Source of the DNA: G963663315 sp963663315
GTDB lineage: Bacteria; Pseudomonadota; Gammaproteobacteria; Arenicellales; Poriferihabitantaceae
DNA: 64,000 nucleotides
Direction of reading: 5' to 3'
Assembly (NCBI GenBank): GCA_963663315.1
Contig: OY760176.1
Span: forward strand, 558,001 to 622,000
A model generated the notes under the pieces. That model was not told where the DNA came from, did not search any database, and saw only the letters and a list, made by a program, of their open reading frames with translations. Both the position numbers and the translations under genes were made by a program. This document shows, one piece after another, positions 53,771-61,839 of this stretch (within the stretch, counting starts at the first letter, position 1; each line of letters starts with the position of its first letter).

Positions 53771-54715
53771 ATGAAATTTGAAGGTATATATCCGCCGGTA
53801 ATCACCCCTTACAAAAATGATGGAAGTATTGATCGGGATGGGTTTGTCCTGATGATTGAACATCTTATAGATTCAGGGGTTCATGGAATTATTGTTGGAG
53901 GGACAACGGGTGAATTCTATGCCCAGTCGAAAGAAGAAAGAGTGGAACTGGTCAAATTGGCGAATCAAACCATAAAAGACAGGCTCCCTCTTATAGTTGG
54001 CGTCGGGGCGATTCGTACTGAGGATTGTATTGAATATGGGCAACTGGCAAAGTCAGGCGGGGCGGACGCGATTTTAATGAGTGCGCCTTTTTATGCGACG
54101 CCAAATCAGGTCGAACTGGCGAATCATGCCTTGGCCATTGACCGGGAAGTGAATTTGCCGATCATGCTCTACAATTATCCCGGGCGCACAGGAACCAAAA
54201 TGCAAAGTGAGTTTTTTGACCGTGTTGGAGGAAGCCGCAATTTTGCCTGTATTAAAGAATCGACAGGGGATATCAATCAAATTCATATGTTAGCCTGCGA
54301 GTATCCTCATATCACGCTGCTTTGTGGAATGGATGATCAAGCGCTCGAGTTTTTCGCCTGGGGCGCCAAAGGGTGGGTCTGTGCGGGAGGAAATTGTCTG
54401 CCAAAGCAGCACATCGCTTTGTATGAGGCCATGGTCAAGGAGAATAATGTTGAAAAGGGGAGGGCGATCATGTTAGCGCTATTGCCATTTATGAATGTAC
54501 TTGAACAAGGAGGAAAGTTTGTTCAATCCATTAAACATGCATGCAGGGTCAGTGGGTTGCCTGCCGGACCTGTTCGAAAACCGCTTCAGGAAATGAATAA
54601 GGACGAAAAAAGGGAACTTGAAACGGTACTGAAAATACTAAAAGCAACATTTGCTCAATTTGAGACTGAACCATCACACAATGAGGCTGGCAATGTCGTC
54701 GCTGTTAACGCATAA
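53771..54715 (+). CDS. DapA-family (class I, Schiff-base) lyase/aldolase
   Basis: 314 residues, TIM barrel. GIYPPVITPYKNDGSID start, VGGTTGEFYAQSKEER (GxxGE binding the carboxylate of pyruvate), the proton-relay Tyr in YNYPGRTG and the Schiff-base Lys in FACIKESTGD. The family includes dihydrodipicolinate synthase, N-acetylneuraminate lyase and sugar-acid aldolases. The Lys-Arg set and the extra C-terminal 25 residues point to a catabolic lyase rather than lysine synthesis. Divergent from kinase and enolase paralogue across a 199-base regulatory gap. Confidence 0.88.
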   Translation: MKFEGIYPPVITPYKNDGSIDRDGFVLMIEHLIDSGVHGIIVGGTTGEFYAQSKEERVELVKLANQTIKDRLPLIVGVGAIRTEDCIEYGQLAKSGGADAILMSAPFYATPNQVELANHALAIDREVNLPIMLYNYPGRTGTKMQSEFFDRVGGSRNFACIKESTGDINQIHMLACEYPHITLLCGMDDQALEFFAWGAKGWVCAGGNCLPKQHIALYEAMVKENNVEKGRAIMLALLPFMNVLEQGGKFVQSIKHACRVSGLPAGPVRKPLQEMNKDEKRELETVLKILKATFAQFETEPSHNEAGNVVAVNA

Positions 54716-54736
54716 CGAGTATCAACCTACTCTGAT

Positions 54737-54891
54737 TCAATCGATTTCTCGTGTCGGGTATGCACCCTGTTTTAATCTGGACCGTAATCGTTCGGCTGGT
54801 TTGCTATCGATAGGCTCGCCAGGCGTTTCCAGAATAGTTCCGTCCAGATCAAACAACCATCCGTGATAACAACAACGTATGCCGATTGGCG
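54737..54891 (-). pseudogene. Fragment of a Rieske-type aromatic oxygenase
   Basis: Minus strand reads GIRCCYHGWLFDLDGTILETPGEPIDSKPAERLRSR, the second half of a Rieske [2Fe-2S] domain (CxxH with YHGW and DxDG...PGEP) of phenoxybenzoate-dioxygenase-like enzymes. Both ends are missing: the first CxH is absent and the frame stops soon after YPTREID. A relic in the island. Confidence 0.75.
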
Positions 54892-54958
54892 AGCAAGAAT
54901 AAATGTTTATATTACGTTCTTGAAGAGGCCGCTTTTCTGGGTGATCAGCGTCACTTAT

Positions 54959-54984
54959 GTGTATAATATCCAACATGTATACAC
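54959..54984 (+). promoter_or_regulatory. vapBC promoter with overlapping operator
   Basis: Inverted repeat GTGTATA...TATACAC with 12 bases between the arms encloses a perfect TATAAT at 54962-54967. VapBC complexes repress their own promoter through such palindromes. ATG of vapB follows 15 bases later, with AAGGA in between. Confidence 0.65.
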
Positions 54985-54998
54985 ATTAAGGAACAAGC

Positions 54999-55193
54999 AT
55001 GCGTACAAATATAGATATTGACGATAAATTGATGGTCAATGCAATGAAAGCTTGTGGTGCAAAAACGAAGAAGGCGACTGTGGAGAAAGGGTTGGAAATA
55101 CTTATCCAGATCGAACGACAGTCCGGTCTTCGTATTCTTCGAGGCAAACTGCTTTGGGAAGGCTCGCTGGACGAGATGCGATTGGACAAGTGA
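54999..55193 (+). CDS. vapB: Type II antitoxin VapB (ribbon-helix-helix type)
   Basis: 64 residues: MRTNIDIDDKLMVNAMKACG, TKKATVEKGLEILIQI, and a toxin-wrapping tail LRILRGKLLWEGSLDEMRLDK typical of DUF2191-type VapB. Stop overlaps the GTG of vapC (GTGA). Confidence 0.93.
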   Translation: MRTNIDIDDKLMVNAMKACGAKTKKATVEKGLEILIQIERQSGLRILRGKLLWEGSLDEMRLDK

Positions 55194-55579
55194 TTATTGC
55201 AGACACATCAGTTTGGATAAATTATTTCAATGGTGTGCAAGACCGTGAAACAGATATTCTTGATAAACTTTTAGCATCGCATCTCATTTTAATGGGGGAT
55301 TTAATCTTGACAGAAATCCTTCAAGGTTTTCGAAGAGATCAAGATTATCAATTAGCTAAAAGCGCACTCATGCGACTGCCTTGCGCTGAGATGATCGGTC
55401 GGGAGACTGCCGTTATCAGTGCCGGAAATTATAGGAAGTTACGTAAACAGGGTATTACTGTTAGAAAGACTATTGACGTTTTGATAGCAACATTTTGTAT
55501 TCGAAATGGTCATACGCTTCTGCATAACGATCGGGATTTTGATGCGATGATTGATTTACTCGATCTTGATGTTTATTAG
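55190..55579 (+). CDS. vapC: Type II toxin VapC, PIN-domain ribonuclease
   Basis: 129 residues from GTG 55190. The four acidic PIN residues are visible: ADTSVWINYF (Asp), LTEILQGF (Glu), TIDVLIATFC (Asp) and LHNDRDFDAM (Asp). Probably cleaves tRNA or rRNA. Intact pair that could stabilise the island. Confidence 0.94.
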   Translation: MIIADTSVWINYFNGVQDRETDILDKLLASHLILMGDLILTEILQGFRRDQDYQLAKSALMRLPCAEMIGRETAVISAGNYRKLRKQGITVRKTIDVLIATFCIRNGHTLLHNDRDFDAMIDLLDLDVY

Positions 55580-55582
55580 TTG

Positions 55583-55637
55583 GAAAATAACCATGTCTCC
55601 AGATCCGAGCATTGTGCCATCCGGTTCAATCAGGTCG
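55583..55637 (-). pseudogene. 55-bp remnant of a cupin gene
   Basis: This stretch matches 61565-61619 inside the intact cupin gene at about 85 percent of bases. On the minus strand it reads LIEPDGTMLGSGDMVIF against LVEPDGTVLGPGDMVIF. It starts four bases after the vapC stop and no more of the gene is seen on either side. Confidence 0.75.
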
Positions 55638-55686
55638 CATTTATTAGCGCTGACTAAAATTTCCTGAATTTTCCTGCTGTTATATC

Positions 55687-55704
55687 TGTAACGTTTATGT
55701 TACA
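55687..55704. promoter_or_regulatory. Perfect 18-bp palindromic operator before the antitoxin remnant
   Basis: TGTAAC-GTTTAT-GTTACA, perfect 6-bp arms, eight bases before the ATG at 55713. HigA-type antitoxins bind such palindromes over their own promoter. Confidence 0.6.
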
Positions 55705-55712
55705 TTTTCACC

Positions 55713-56078
55713 ATGTATGAAGTTCGGATTTTCAGGGATGAAAAGGGGCGAGAACCGGTTGTGGTTTGGGTGGAGGGCATCCCAATGAAGACGAGAATGT
55801 TCGACGAGTTTATGTACGAAAAACTTAAAGACCCCGAATTCGCCGCGGAATTCCTCACTGCTGCAGCGGATGATGAGGAACCTGTCGTGTTTCTCAACGC
55901 ATTGCGCAAGGTGGCCGAAGTTCAGGGAATGTCTGAAGTAGCCATGAAGGCCGGGGTGCCACGCGAAAGTCTGTACCGTGTACTTTCTGCCAAAGGCAAT
56001 CCCCGATGGTCCACTCTTGCGCCCCTGGTGCGCGCCACCGGTTTGAAGATCGAGATCACCACGAGCCGCCAGCCGTAG
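55713..56078 (+). CDS. Toxin N-terminus fused to a HigA-like HTH antitoxin
   Basis: 121 residues. The first 20, MYEVRIFRDEKGREPVVVWV, look like the start of a RelE/HigB-type addiction killer protein. At VEGIPMKTRMFDEFMYEKL the sequence turns into an addiction-module antidote (PEFAAEFLTAAADDEEPVVFLNALRKVAEVQGMSEVAMKAGVPRESLYRVLS, an HTH) of the normal 97-residue length, whose own ATG is at 55785. An in-frame deletion that removed most of the toxin gene explains the fusion. The antitoxin may still be made and act as a repressor. Confidence 0.7.
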   Translation: MYEVRIFRDEKGREPVVVWVEGIPMKTRMFDEFMYEKLKDPEFAAEFLTAAADDEEPVVFLNALRKVAEVQGMSEVAMKAGVPRESLYRVLSAKGNPRWSTLAPLVRATGLKIEITTSRQP

Positions 56079-56203
56079 TAACGCGTAATTGCGTTGCTCG
56101 CCTTGTTGTAGAACAACAATCCATCGAACCAACAGAAGCTTTAAACGGGGAGCAAAGTATATAATTCCTGAAATTATGTTCTACAGATGATGAGGATGCA
56201 AAT

Positions 56204-56404
56204 ATGATCGGATATGCCATGGTTGGGGCCAGCGACCTGCAGCGCTCTTCGGACTACTACTACGCCGTTTTGACGCCGCTGGGAAACGGCGGCACGGATG
56301 AAGGCACGCCCGGACCGCGCCCCGCCGACGGAACAATCTACTATGCCTATGCTCGTGATCCGGACGGCAACAAGATTTGTGCCTTTTGCGCAAACGCAAA
56401 ATAG
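56204..56404 (+). pseudogene. VOC/glyoxalase-family protein with internal deletion
   Basis: Starts MIGYAMVGASDLQRSSDYYY, a normal VOC N-terminus, then after AVLTPLG jumps to GGTDEGTPGPRPA and YYAYARDPDGNKICAFC, the normal C-terminus. About 65 residues with metal ligands and strands between are missing, yet the frame is kept. 66 residues against about 130. Unlikely to be active. Confidence 0.75.
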
Positions 56405-56448
56405 CACCGACTGTATCACTGAACGACCACGGGAGGAGTGGGAACAGC

Positions 56449-57273
56449 ATGCCAGGAAGGTTCGAGACCGCCGCAAGGCGATGGACATGGGGCGTGGCCG
56501 CGCTCGCGTGCGTCATCGTCGCAGAGCCGACCGAGGGTGAGGACGGCGACTACCGCGTTTATCGGGCGACCGACACCATCCGCTTCGAGCGCCACTGCGC
56601 CGACGCCGAGGCCTACCAGGTTCAGGCGTGGGCGGAGCTCGGATCAGAGGGCGTACGCGCGCTCGTGCTCATCTACGCGCGTCACGATGCGGTGCGTCGA
56701 GACGACATCTTCATCGGGCTTCGCCTCGTCGCGCTGCACATGGGAGCAGGTGAGGGCGCCTCCCACGCACCCTGGTCAATGCGGATGGAGACGCGCAGTG
56801 CGGGCGGCGGCTACGTGGGCGCGGAGCACGCTACGTACAATAGCAATCCCGCGCGGGGAGAGGGCGAGCGCCGCCCGTTTCGCGCGGATGCGAGCGGTGT
56901 GCTCGAGTGGCTCGATTTTACCGAGCCCAGCGACGACGAGGACCGCGGCGGGTACCCGCACAATTGGTCGCCCGAGATGGAGACCACGGCCACACAGCTC
57001 GGGCTCTCCGACGCCGAGCGCGAGGTCGCGCTAGACTTGGTGTTCACGCAACTGAACTCCGGCAAGGTCATACGCCTCCCCGGATCCACCGTCTGGATTC
57101 CCGACCGCATCTGGCATGGGCGACCGCCGAAGCCGAAGACATTGGGCCTGCTCGCCACGCTCAATCCATTCGAGAAAGGCAGCGTCTGGCAGTGGCTCGG
57201 GCGCGGCGCGAAGTACAGGGACTGCATCAAAGAGCGAAGGGCCGCAAAGCGAGCCTTCGCAGCCCAATCGTAG
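56449..57273 (+). CDS. Unknown exported protein, GC-rich
   Basis: 274 residues from ATG 56449, chosen because GGGAGGAG stands 10 bases upstream. Basic start then a hydrophobic stretch WTWGVAALACVIVA and a likely cleavage before EPTEGEDG, so probably exported. Mixed alpha/beta, with DDIFIGLRLVALHMG, RGGYPHNWSPEMETTATQLGLSDAEREVALDLVFTQLNS and a C-terminus WQWLGRGAKYRDCIKERR; two cysteines (about 54 and 258). No family recognised. Codons are strongly GC-ended and GC is near 65 percent, above all neighbours, so it was acquired from a different genome. Confidence 0.65.
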   Translation: MPGRFETAARRWTWGVAALACVIVAEPTEGEDGDYRVYRATDTIRFERHCADAEAYQVQAWAELGSEGVRALVLIYARHDAVRRDDIFIGLRLVALHMGAGEGASHAPWSMRMETRSAGGGYVGAEHATYNSNPARGEGERRPFRADASGVLEWLDFTEPSDDEDRGGYPHNWSPEMETTATQLGLSDAEREVALDLVFTQLNSGKVIRLPGSTVWIPDRIWHGRPPKPKTLGLLATLNPFEKGSVWQWLGRGAKYRDCIKERRAAKRAFAAQS

Positions 57274-57359
57274 GCGCTTCGCTGTTGAGCACCCTCACAA
57301 GCGCGGGTTGTGCTGTCGATGGCGGCCAAGTAACTTAAGTCTGAACTTCTACACTTGAA

Positions 57360-58544
57360 TCATGGATTCCCGTATTGCTTGCCCAGCCCGAAAATTGCAC
57401 CGGCGTCACGGAAATTGATTGCCCTGACGCCATCACTGAATTGCCTCTCTTCTCCGTTATAAACGACATAGCCTGACTTGAGAGGCTGCTGTTTTTCCGA
57501 AAATCGTAACAGCATTTTCCTGAAGTGAGAATGAAATGTTGACGCGGATTTGATTTCGATGCCAATCAAATTCCGGCCATTCGCATACAACAGATCAATT
57601 TCATTGCCATGGCTATCCCGATAAAAATACAGGTTCGGTGTCTTGCCTTGGTTATATCGAGTCTTGATTGCTTCCAGAACAACCAGATTTTCAAACAACT
57701 GACCAACCAGAGGGTCACGGGTTACCTGCTCTGGTTTTTCGATGCCTAACAGATAAGTCAGTAGTCCCGTATCCGTGAAGTAGTATTTTGGAGACTTGAT
57801 TACCCGTTTACCGAAATTCTCGAAGTAAGGTGAAAGTTTGAATACCACAAATGACGCTTCCAGAATGGACAGCCATTCCTTTACAGTTTTGGTACCCACA
57901 CCCACATCTGACGCGAGGGATTGATAGTTGATGATCTGGCCTGTTCTTCCGGCCAGCAAATGCATGAATTTATCGAACAGACTGGCATCCTTTAGCTGGA
58001 TGATCTGGCGAACATCTCTTTCGATATAAGTTTGATAATAATTTGCGCAGGCGGTATTGGGTCTTTGATTCTGATCGTATATACGGGGAAGAAATCCGGT
58101 AAAGACGTATTCCTCGAACGTGTCGAAGGTGATCTTCGCCGCTCTTAATTCGTCGATGGAAAAAGGCAGCAGGTTGAGAATCCCGGTTCTGCCTGCCAGT
58201 GACTGGGTGATTGCAACTCTCAATTCAAGTTGATGGGAACCGGTGAGAACGAACTGACCATTCTTTCCGGTGTCGTCGACGATCCCCTGCAGATAACTGA
58301 TGAGATGAGGCGCTCGCTGGATTTCGTCAAAAATGACAGTTTCCCGATACCGGGCCAGGAATCCCCTTGGGTCTTCCCGGGCAAAGGCCAGGATATCGGG
58401 TGTTTCCAGACTGACGTAGGTATAGTCTTTCAACAATTCCCGCGCGAGTGTCGTTTTTCCAGCCTGTCTTGGCCCCAACACGGTTACAATCGGGTATTCC
58501 TTGAGTTGCTGGAGCAGTTCTTTAGATAAGCCACGAAAAATCAT
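57360..58544 (-). CDS. AAA ATPase with DUF4143 domain
   Basis: 394 residues. Walker A GPRQAGKTTLARELL, Walker B ETVIFDEIQRAP, sensor VLTGSHQLEL, then the C-terminal DUF4143 PD-(D/E)XK-like part (FYRDSHGNEIDLLYANGRNLIGIEIKSAST, with the D-ExK-like pattern). Widespread in mobile and accessory regions; role unknown, some act with toxins or in defence. Intact and with its own short promoter gap. Confidence 0.92.
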   Translation of the reverse strand: MIFRGLSKELLQQLKEYPIVTVLGPRQAGKTTLARELLKDYTYVSLETPDILAFAREDPRGFLARYRETVIFDEIQRAPHLISYLQGIVDDTGKNGQFVLTGSHQLELRVAITQSLAGRTGILNLLPFSIDELRAAKITFDTFEEYVFTGFLPRIYDQNQRPNTACANYYQTYIERDVRQIIQLKDASLFDKFMHLLAGRTGQIINYQSLASDVGVGTKTVKEWLSILEASFVVFKLSPYFENFGKRVIKSPKYYFTDTGLLTYLLGIEKPEQVTRDPLVGQLFENLVVLEAIKTRYNQGKTPNLYFYRDSHGNEIDLLYANGRNLIGIEIKSASTFHSHFRKMLLRFSEKQQPLKSGYVVYNGEERQFSDGVRAINFRDAGAIFGLGKQYGNP

Positions 58545-58676
58545 ACGAGTATTACATTATGTGTAAATCTGTAGTTCAAGTCCTGTTTTACACATTAAAT
58601 ACCAGACATCCGGTTTCCATTCCACGATTCACCCCCCCTTGAGCCGGTGGGGGCGGAATGTCGGGGTCGGATTCCG

Positions 58677-58700
58677 GACCACCAAAGGGAGTTGTTCCTG
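58677..58700. repeat. Dispersed intergenic repeat, right edge of the island
   Basis: GGACCACCAAAGGGAGTTGTTCCTG is a variant of the element at 34420-34444. Just before it, GAGCCGGTGGGGG (58632-58645) matches the repeat near 7400. The 58545-58828 gap also holds a short frame at 58729-58794 reading RCPECAKDIATCPMCGKR, a two-knuckle zinc-ribbon-like tail without a gene in front. Confidence 0.55.
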
Positions 58701-58828
58701 CGATTGACGTGTGCAGGGAGCGGCCTCTGTGCCTGTCCGATGTCCAGAATGTGCCAAAGATATAGCGACCTGTCCCATGTGTGGCAAGCGGTAATGATAT
58801 TTTTGTAATGCCAGAAAAGGACTCCGAA

Positions 58829-60127
58829 ATGTCAATTGAAAAAGTAGACACACTCGTTGTCGGCGCCGGCCAGGCCGGTGTGGCCATGAGCGAGCATTTG
58901 AGTAATTGCGGTGTGCCTCACCTCGTTCTGGAGCGATACCGGATTGCAGAACGCTGGCGCTCGGAAAGATGGGATTCACTGGTTACCAACGGCCCATCCT
59001 GGCATGATCGATTTCCGAATATGGAGTTTACAAGCGATCCGGATGGTTTTCCTTGTAAGGAGGAAGTGGCGGACTACTTTGTCGCTTATGCGGAAATGAT
59101 CAAAGCCCCGATTCGATGCGGTGTAGAGGTACTGGAGGTGACGAGAAACAAAGGTTACCCCGGCTTCAGAGTCGAGACGTCAGAAGGCGTGATCGAAGCC
59201 AACAGAGTGGTTGCAGCCACCGGATCTTTTCAAAGACCTGTCATACCGGCTATAGTGCCTGATGATACAGGAATTACACAACTTCATTCGAGCGTCTACC
59301 GTAATCCTGGCCAATTGCCCCTGGGCGGGGCGCTGGTGGTCGGCGCAGGGTCTTCGGGGGCACAAATTTCGGATGAACTCTTGCGTGCAGGTAAAAATGT
59401 TTATCTCTCTGTTGGACCGCATGACCTTCCTCCGCGGAGGTATCGTGGGCGTGATTGTGTCTGGTGGCTGGGTGTACTTGGCAAGTGGGAAGAATCGGCT
59501 ATCGAACCCGGAATGGAACATGTCACAATCGCGGTAAGCGGTGCCCACGGTGGTCACACGGTAGACTTCCGGCAGTTGGCTGCACAGGGGATGACGCTCG
59601 TTGGCCGAACAGAATCATTCCAAAACGGAGTGATGAACTTCGCAACGGATCTTTCGAAGAATATCGCTCAAGGGAATGCCAATACCCTGTCTGTGCTGGA
59701 CGAGGCGGATACTTACATTGTCCGCAACGGTCTGGACTTTCCAGAAGAGCCTGAAGCTCGCGTAGTTGGCCCCGACCCGCAGTGCGTAACCAACCCCATT
59801 TCAGAGTTGAATCTGGCAGAGGCTGGAATAACCTCCATCGTCTGGGCAACAGGCTTTGATGTCGATTACAGCTGGTTGAATGTGGACGCGTTTGATTCAG
59901 AAGGCAAGCCGAAGCATCAACGTGGCGTTTCAACGGAGCCGGGGATCTATTTCCTCGGATTGCCCTGGCAGTCACGGCGTGGGTCTTCCTTTATATGGGG
60001 TGTCTGGCACGACGCCAGGTTTCTGGCAGACCAGATTGTCATACAAAATCAGTACCTGGCATACAAGGCTTGCGCGCAATGTAATGCCGCCCCAGGAGAT
60101 TCCGATTGTCCCAACGTTGCCATCTGA
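58829..60127 (+). CDS. Flavin-containing monooxygenase (CzcO/FMO type)
   Basis: 432 residues from ATG 58829, which has AGGA seven bases upstream; an ATG at 58808 is an alternative. FAD loop VVGAGQAGVAMSEHL, NADPH loop VVGAGSSGAQISDELL, and ATGSFQRPVIPA, WATGFDVDYSWL and the C-terminal GLPWQSRRGSSFIWGV typical of the class. Oxygenates a small nucleophile or ketone. Ends with a cysteine-rich tail CAQCNAAPGDSDC. Next to a fumarylacetoacetase-type hydrolase, fitting a catabolic cluster. Confidence 0.9.
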   Translation: MSIEKVDTLVVGAGQAGVAMSEHLSNCGVPHLVLERYRIAERWRSERWDSLVTNGPSWHDRFPNMEFTSDPDGFPCKEEVADYFVAYAEMIKAPIRCGVEVLEVTRNKGYPGFRVETSEGVIEANRVVAATGSFQRPVIPAIVPDDTGITQLHSSVYRNPGQLPLGGALVVGAGSSGAQISDELLRAGKNVYLSVGPHDLPPRRYRGRDCVWWLGVLGKWEESAIEPGMEHVTIAVSGAHGGHTVDFRQLAAQGMTLVGRTESFQNGVMNFATDLSKNIAQGNANTLSVLDEADTYIVRNGLDFPEEPEARVVGPDPQCVTNPISELNLAEAGITSIVWATGFDVDYSWLNVDAFDSEGKPKHQRGVSTEPGIYFLGLPWQSRRGSSFIWGVWHDARFLADQIVIQNQYLAYKACAQCNAAPGDSDCPNVAI

Positions 60128-60223
60128 CCATGGTTGGGATGCAATCTGGGGGGCCGACTCCAGAACATTCCAGCCTTCTCTTGAGTCGAGTCACAGTCCA
60201 TGCCGGGGAACAACACCGGATCC

Positions 60224-61030
60224 TCAAACCACCTCTTCTTCAATAACCGGATTTGTCAGACACCCGATGTTTTCTATCTCGATCGTGATCTGATCTCCCT
60301 GCCTGAGAAAGACCGGCGGATTGCGGGCAAATCCGACTCCGTGGGGTGTGCCCGTCAGTATGATACTGCCCGAACTCAGTATGGTGCTTCCACTCAGGAA
60401 CTCGATCAGGGCAGGCACATCGAATATCATGTCATCCGTATTCCAGTCCTGCATGGTTTCCCCGTTCAGATGGCTCTTTATGGCCAGTGCGTTCGGATTC
60501 GGAATTTCATCGGCGGTAACCAGTAACGGACCAAGCGGGCAGAATGTGGCAAATGTTTTTCCGCGACACCACTGACCGTTCCCTCCCAGTCCCTGCCAGT
60601 CGCGGGCACTGACGTCGTTTGCACAGGAGTACCCCAAAACGTAGTCGAGCGCGTCGTGTCTTGAGACGTTGTGGCATGTCCTGCCGATCACTACCGCAAG
60701 TTCAGCTTCAAAATCGACTTTGTCGCTGCGCAGTTTTCGTGGCAGGATAATCGGGTCGCCAGGATTTTGTAACGAGGACGTGGACTTGAAAAACAGTACC
60801 GGGCGTTCCGGAATTTCCTTGTTTCCCTCTTTTGCGTGCTTTGCATAATTCAGACCGATACAGTAGATATCGGTTGGCAGGACGGGAGACAGGAGTTTTC
60901 CGGTAACCACATTCCCGGTATCTGTCAGACCTTGATAAAGGTTGCCCGCAGCTTCGGTGTAACACTGGTTACCGTGCTCAATGGCGTAGCAGACCTTACC
61001 GTCTTTTCGTTGCAGTCTTGCGATCTTCAT
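60224..61030 (-). CDS. Fumarylacetoacetate hydrolase family protein
   Basis: 268 residues. IYCIGLNYAKHAKE, RPVLFFKSTSSL, DFEAELAVVIGR (metal Glu pair), GYSCANDVSARDWQ (metal Asp) and ILTGTPHGVGFARNP are the family signatures. Members hydrolyse, decarboxylate or isomerise acylpyruvates and 2-hydroxydienoates in aromatic degradation. Convergent with the monooxygenase, divergent from dgkA. Confidence 0.93.
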   Translation of the reverse strand: MKIARLQRKDGKVCYAIEHGNQCYTEAAGNLYQGLTDTGNVVTGKLLSPVLPTDIYCIGLNYAKHAKEGNKEIPERPVLFFKSTSSLQNPGDPIILPRKLRSDKVDFEAELAVVIGRTCHNVSRHDALDYVLGYSCANDVSARDWQGLGGNGQWCRGKTFATFCPLGPLLVTADEIPNPNALAIKSHLNGETMQDWNTDDMIFDVPALIEFLSGSTILSSGSIILTGTPHGVGFARNPPVFLRQGDQITIEIENIGCLTNPVIEEEVV

Positions 61031-61095
61031 GGAAACACAGTATACAATAAATCCAGCTCTGTCATACTGTTCGCGGGGCTGGTATTATTTCCCCT

Positions 61096-61476
61096 ATGAA
61101 CAAACAGCCGAAAATTCCCGAATCCGTTGCCGGGCCTCGACTGTGGCGGGCGTTGTCTCATTCAATGAGCGGATTTCGGGTTGCCTGGCGTGAGGAAGCC
61201 GCTTTCAGACTGGAAATCGTTCTTGCCGCATTACTGTCCGCTGTTTGTCTGTATCTGCCCTTCGATACCTGGCTCAAGGCCGTCATTTTGTTCAGCCATG
61301 TTCTGGTCCTGGTTGCCGAGTTGTTGAATACCGCTGTTGAGGCCGTGGTGGACATGAATACGAGGGAGTTTCATCGTGATGCGAAAAAAGCCAAGGATAC
61401 GGGGAGCGCTGCGGTACTGATGTCATTGATTCTGGTTGCCGGCCTGTGGGGTTATGCGCTCTTCGGGTTGATATAA
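61096..61476 (+). CDS. dgkA: Diacylglycerol kinase
   Basis: Recycles diacylglycerol from membrane-derived oligosaccharide or LPS modification. 126 residues, three membrane helices, with the active-site VAELLNTAVEAVVDM and KKAKDTGSAAVLMSL. SHSMSGFRVAWREEAAFR is the usual N-terminal surface helix. Confidence 0.95.
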   Translation: MNKQPKIPESVAGPRLWRALSHSMSGFRVAWREEAAFRLEIVLAALLSAVCLYLPFDTWLKAVILFSHVLVLVAELLNTAVEAVVDMNTREFHRDAKKAKDTGSAAVLMSLILVAGLWGYALFGLI

Positions 61477-61495
61477 GTCAATTCATCCTTTCCCG

Positions 61496-61834
61496 TCAGG
61501 GATAGTCTATCGCAATCAGCAGGCAACCGTTGACGGTTCGGCTGTTATGCTCTGTCCCCGGTTTGAAAATAACCATGTCTCCGGGTCCAAGCACGGTACC
61601 ATCCGGTTCAACCAGGTCACCCTCGATAATGAAATATTCCTCGTTGAATTTATGTGTGTGCACTTCGGTTACAGCCCCCGGCTCCATACGCATGATATAG
61701 GAGCCCTGGCCGGTTGTATGATCGTAACTCAGATTCAGCATACTGATGTCGGTGTTTTCGGGATCCCAGGGGTATTCACCAAATGCGGTGCTTCGGGTTC
61801 TTATGATCTGTCTTCCTGTTATCGTTTTGGTCAT
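61496..61834 (-). CDS. Cupin-domain protein
   Basis: 112 residues, single beta-barrel: GAVTEVHTHKFNEEYFIIEG gives the metal ligands His, His and Glu, and GPGDMVIFKPGTEHNS the fourth His. Likely a small metal-dependent dioxygenase or isomerase of a catabolic pathway. A short remnant of a close relative lies at 55583-55637. Five bases separate its start from the stop of the MFS gene, so they form one transcript. Confidence 0.88.
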   Translation of the reverse strand: MTKTITGRQIIRTRSTAFGEYPWDPENTDISMLNLSYDHTTGQGSYIMRMEPGAVTEVHTHKFNEEYFIIEGDLVEPDGTVLGPGDMVIFKPGTEHNSRTVNGCLLIAIDYP

Positions 61835-61839
61835 CGTTT

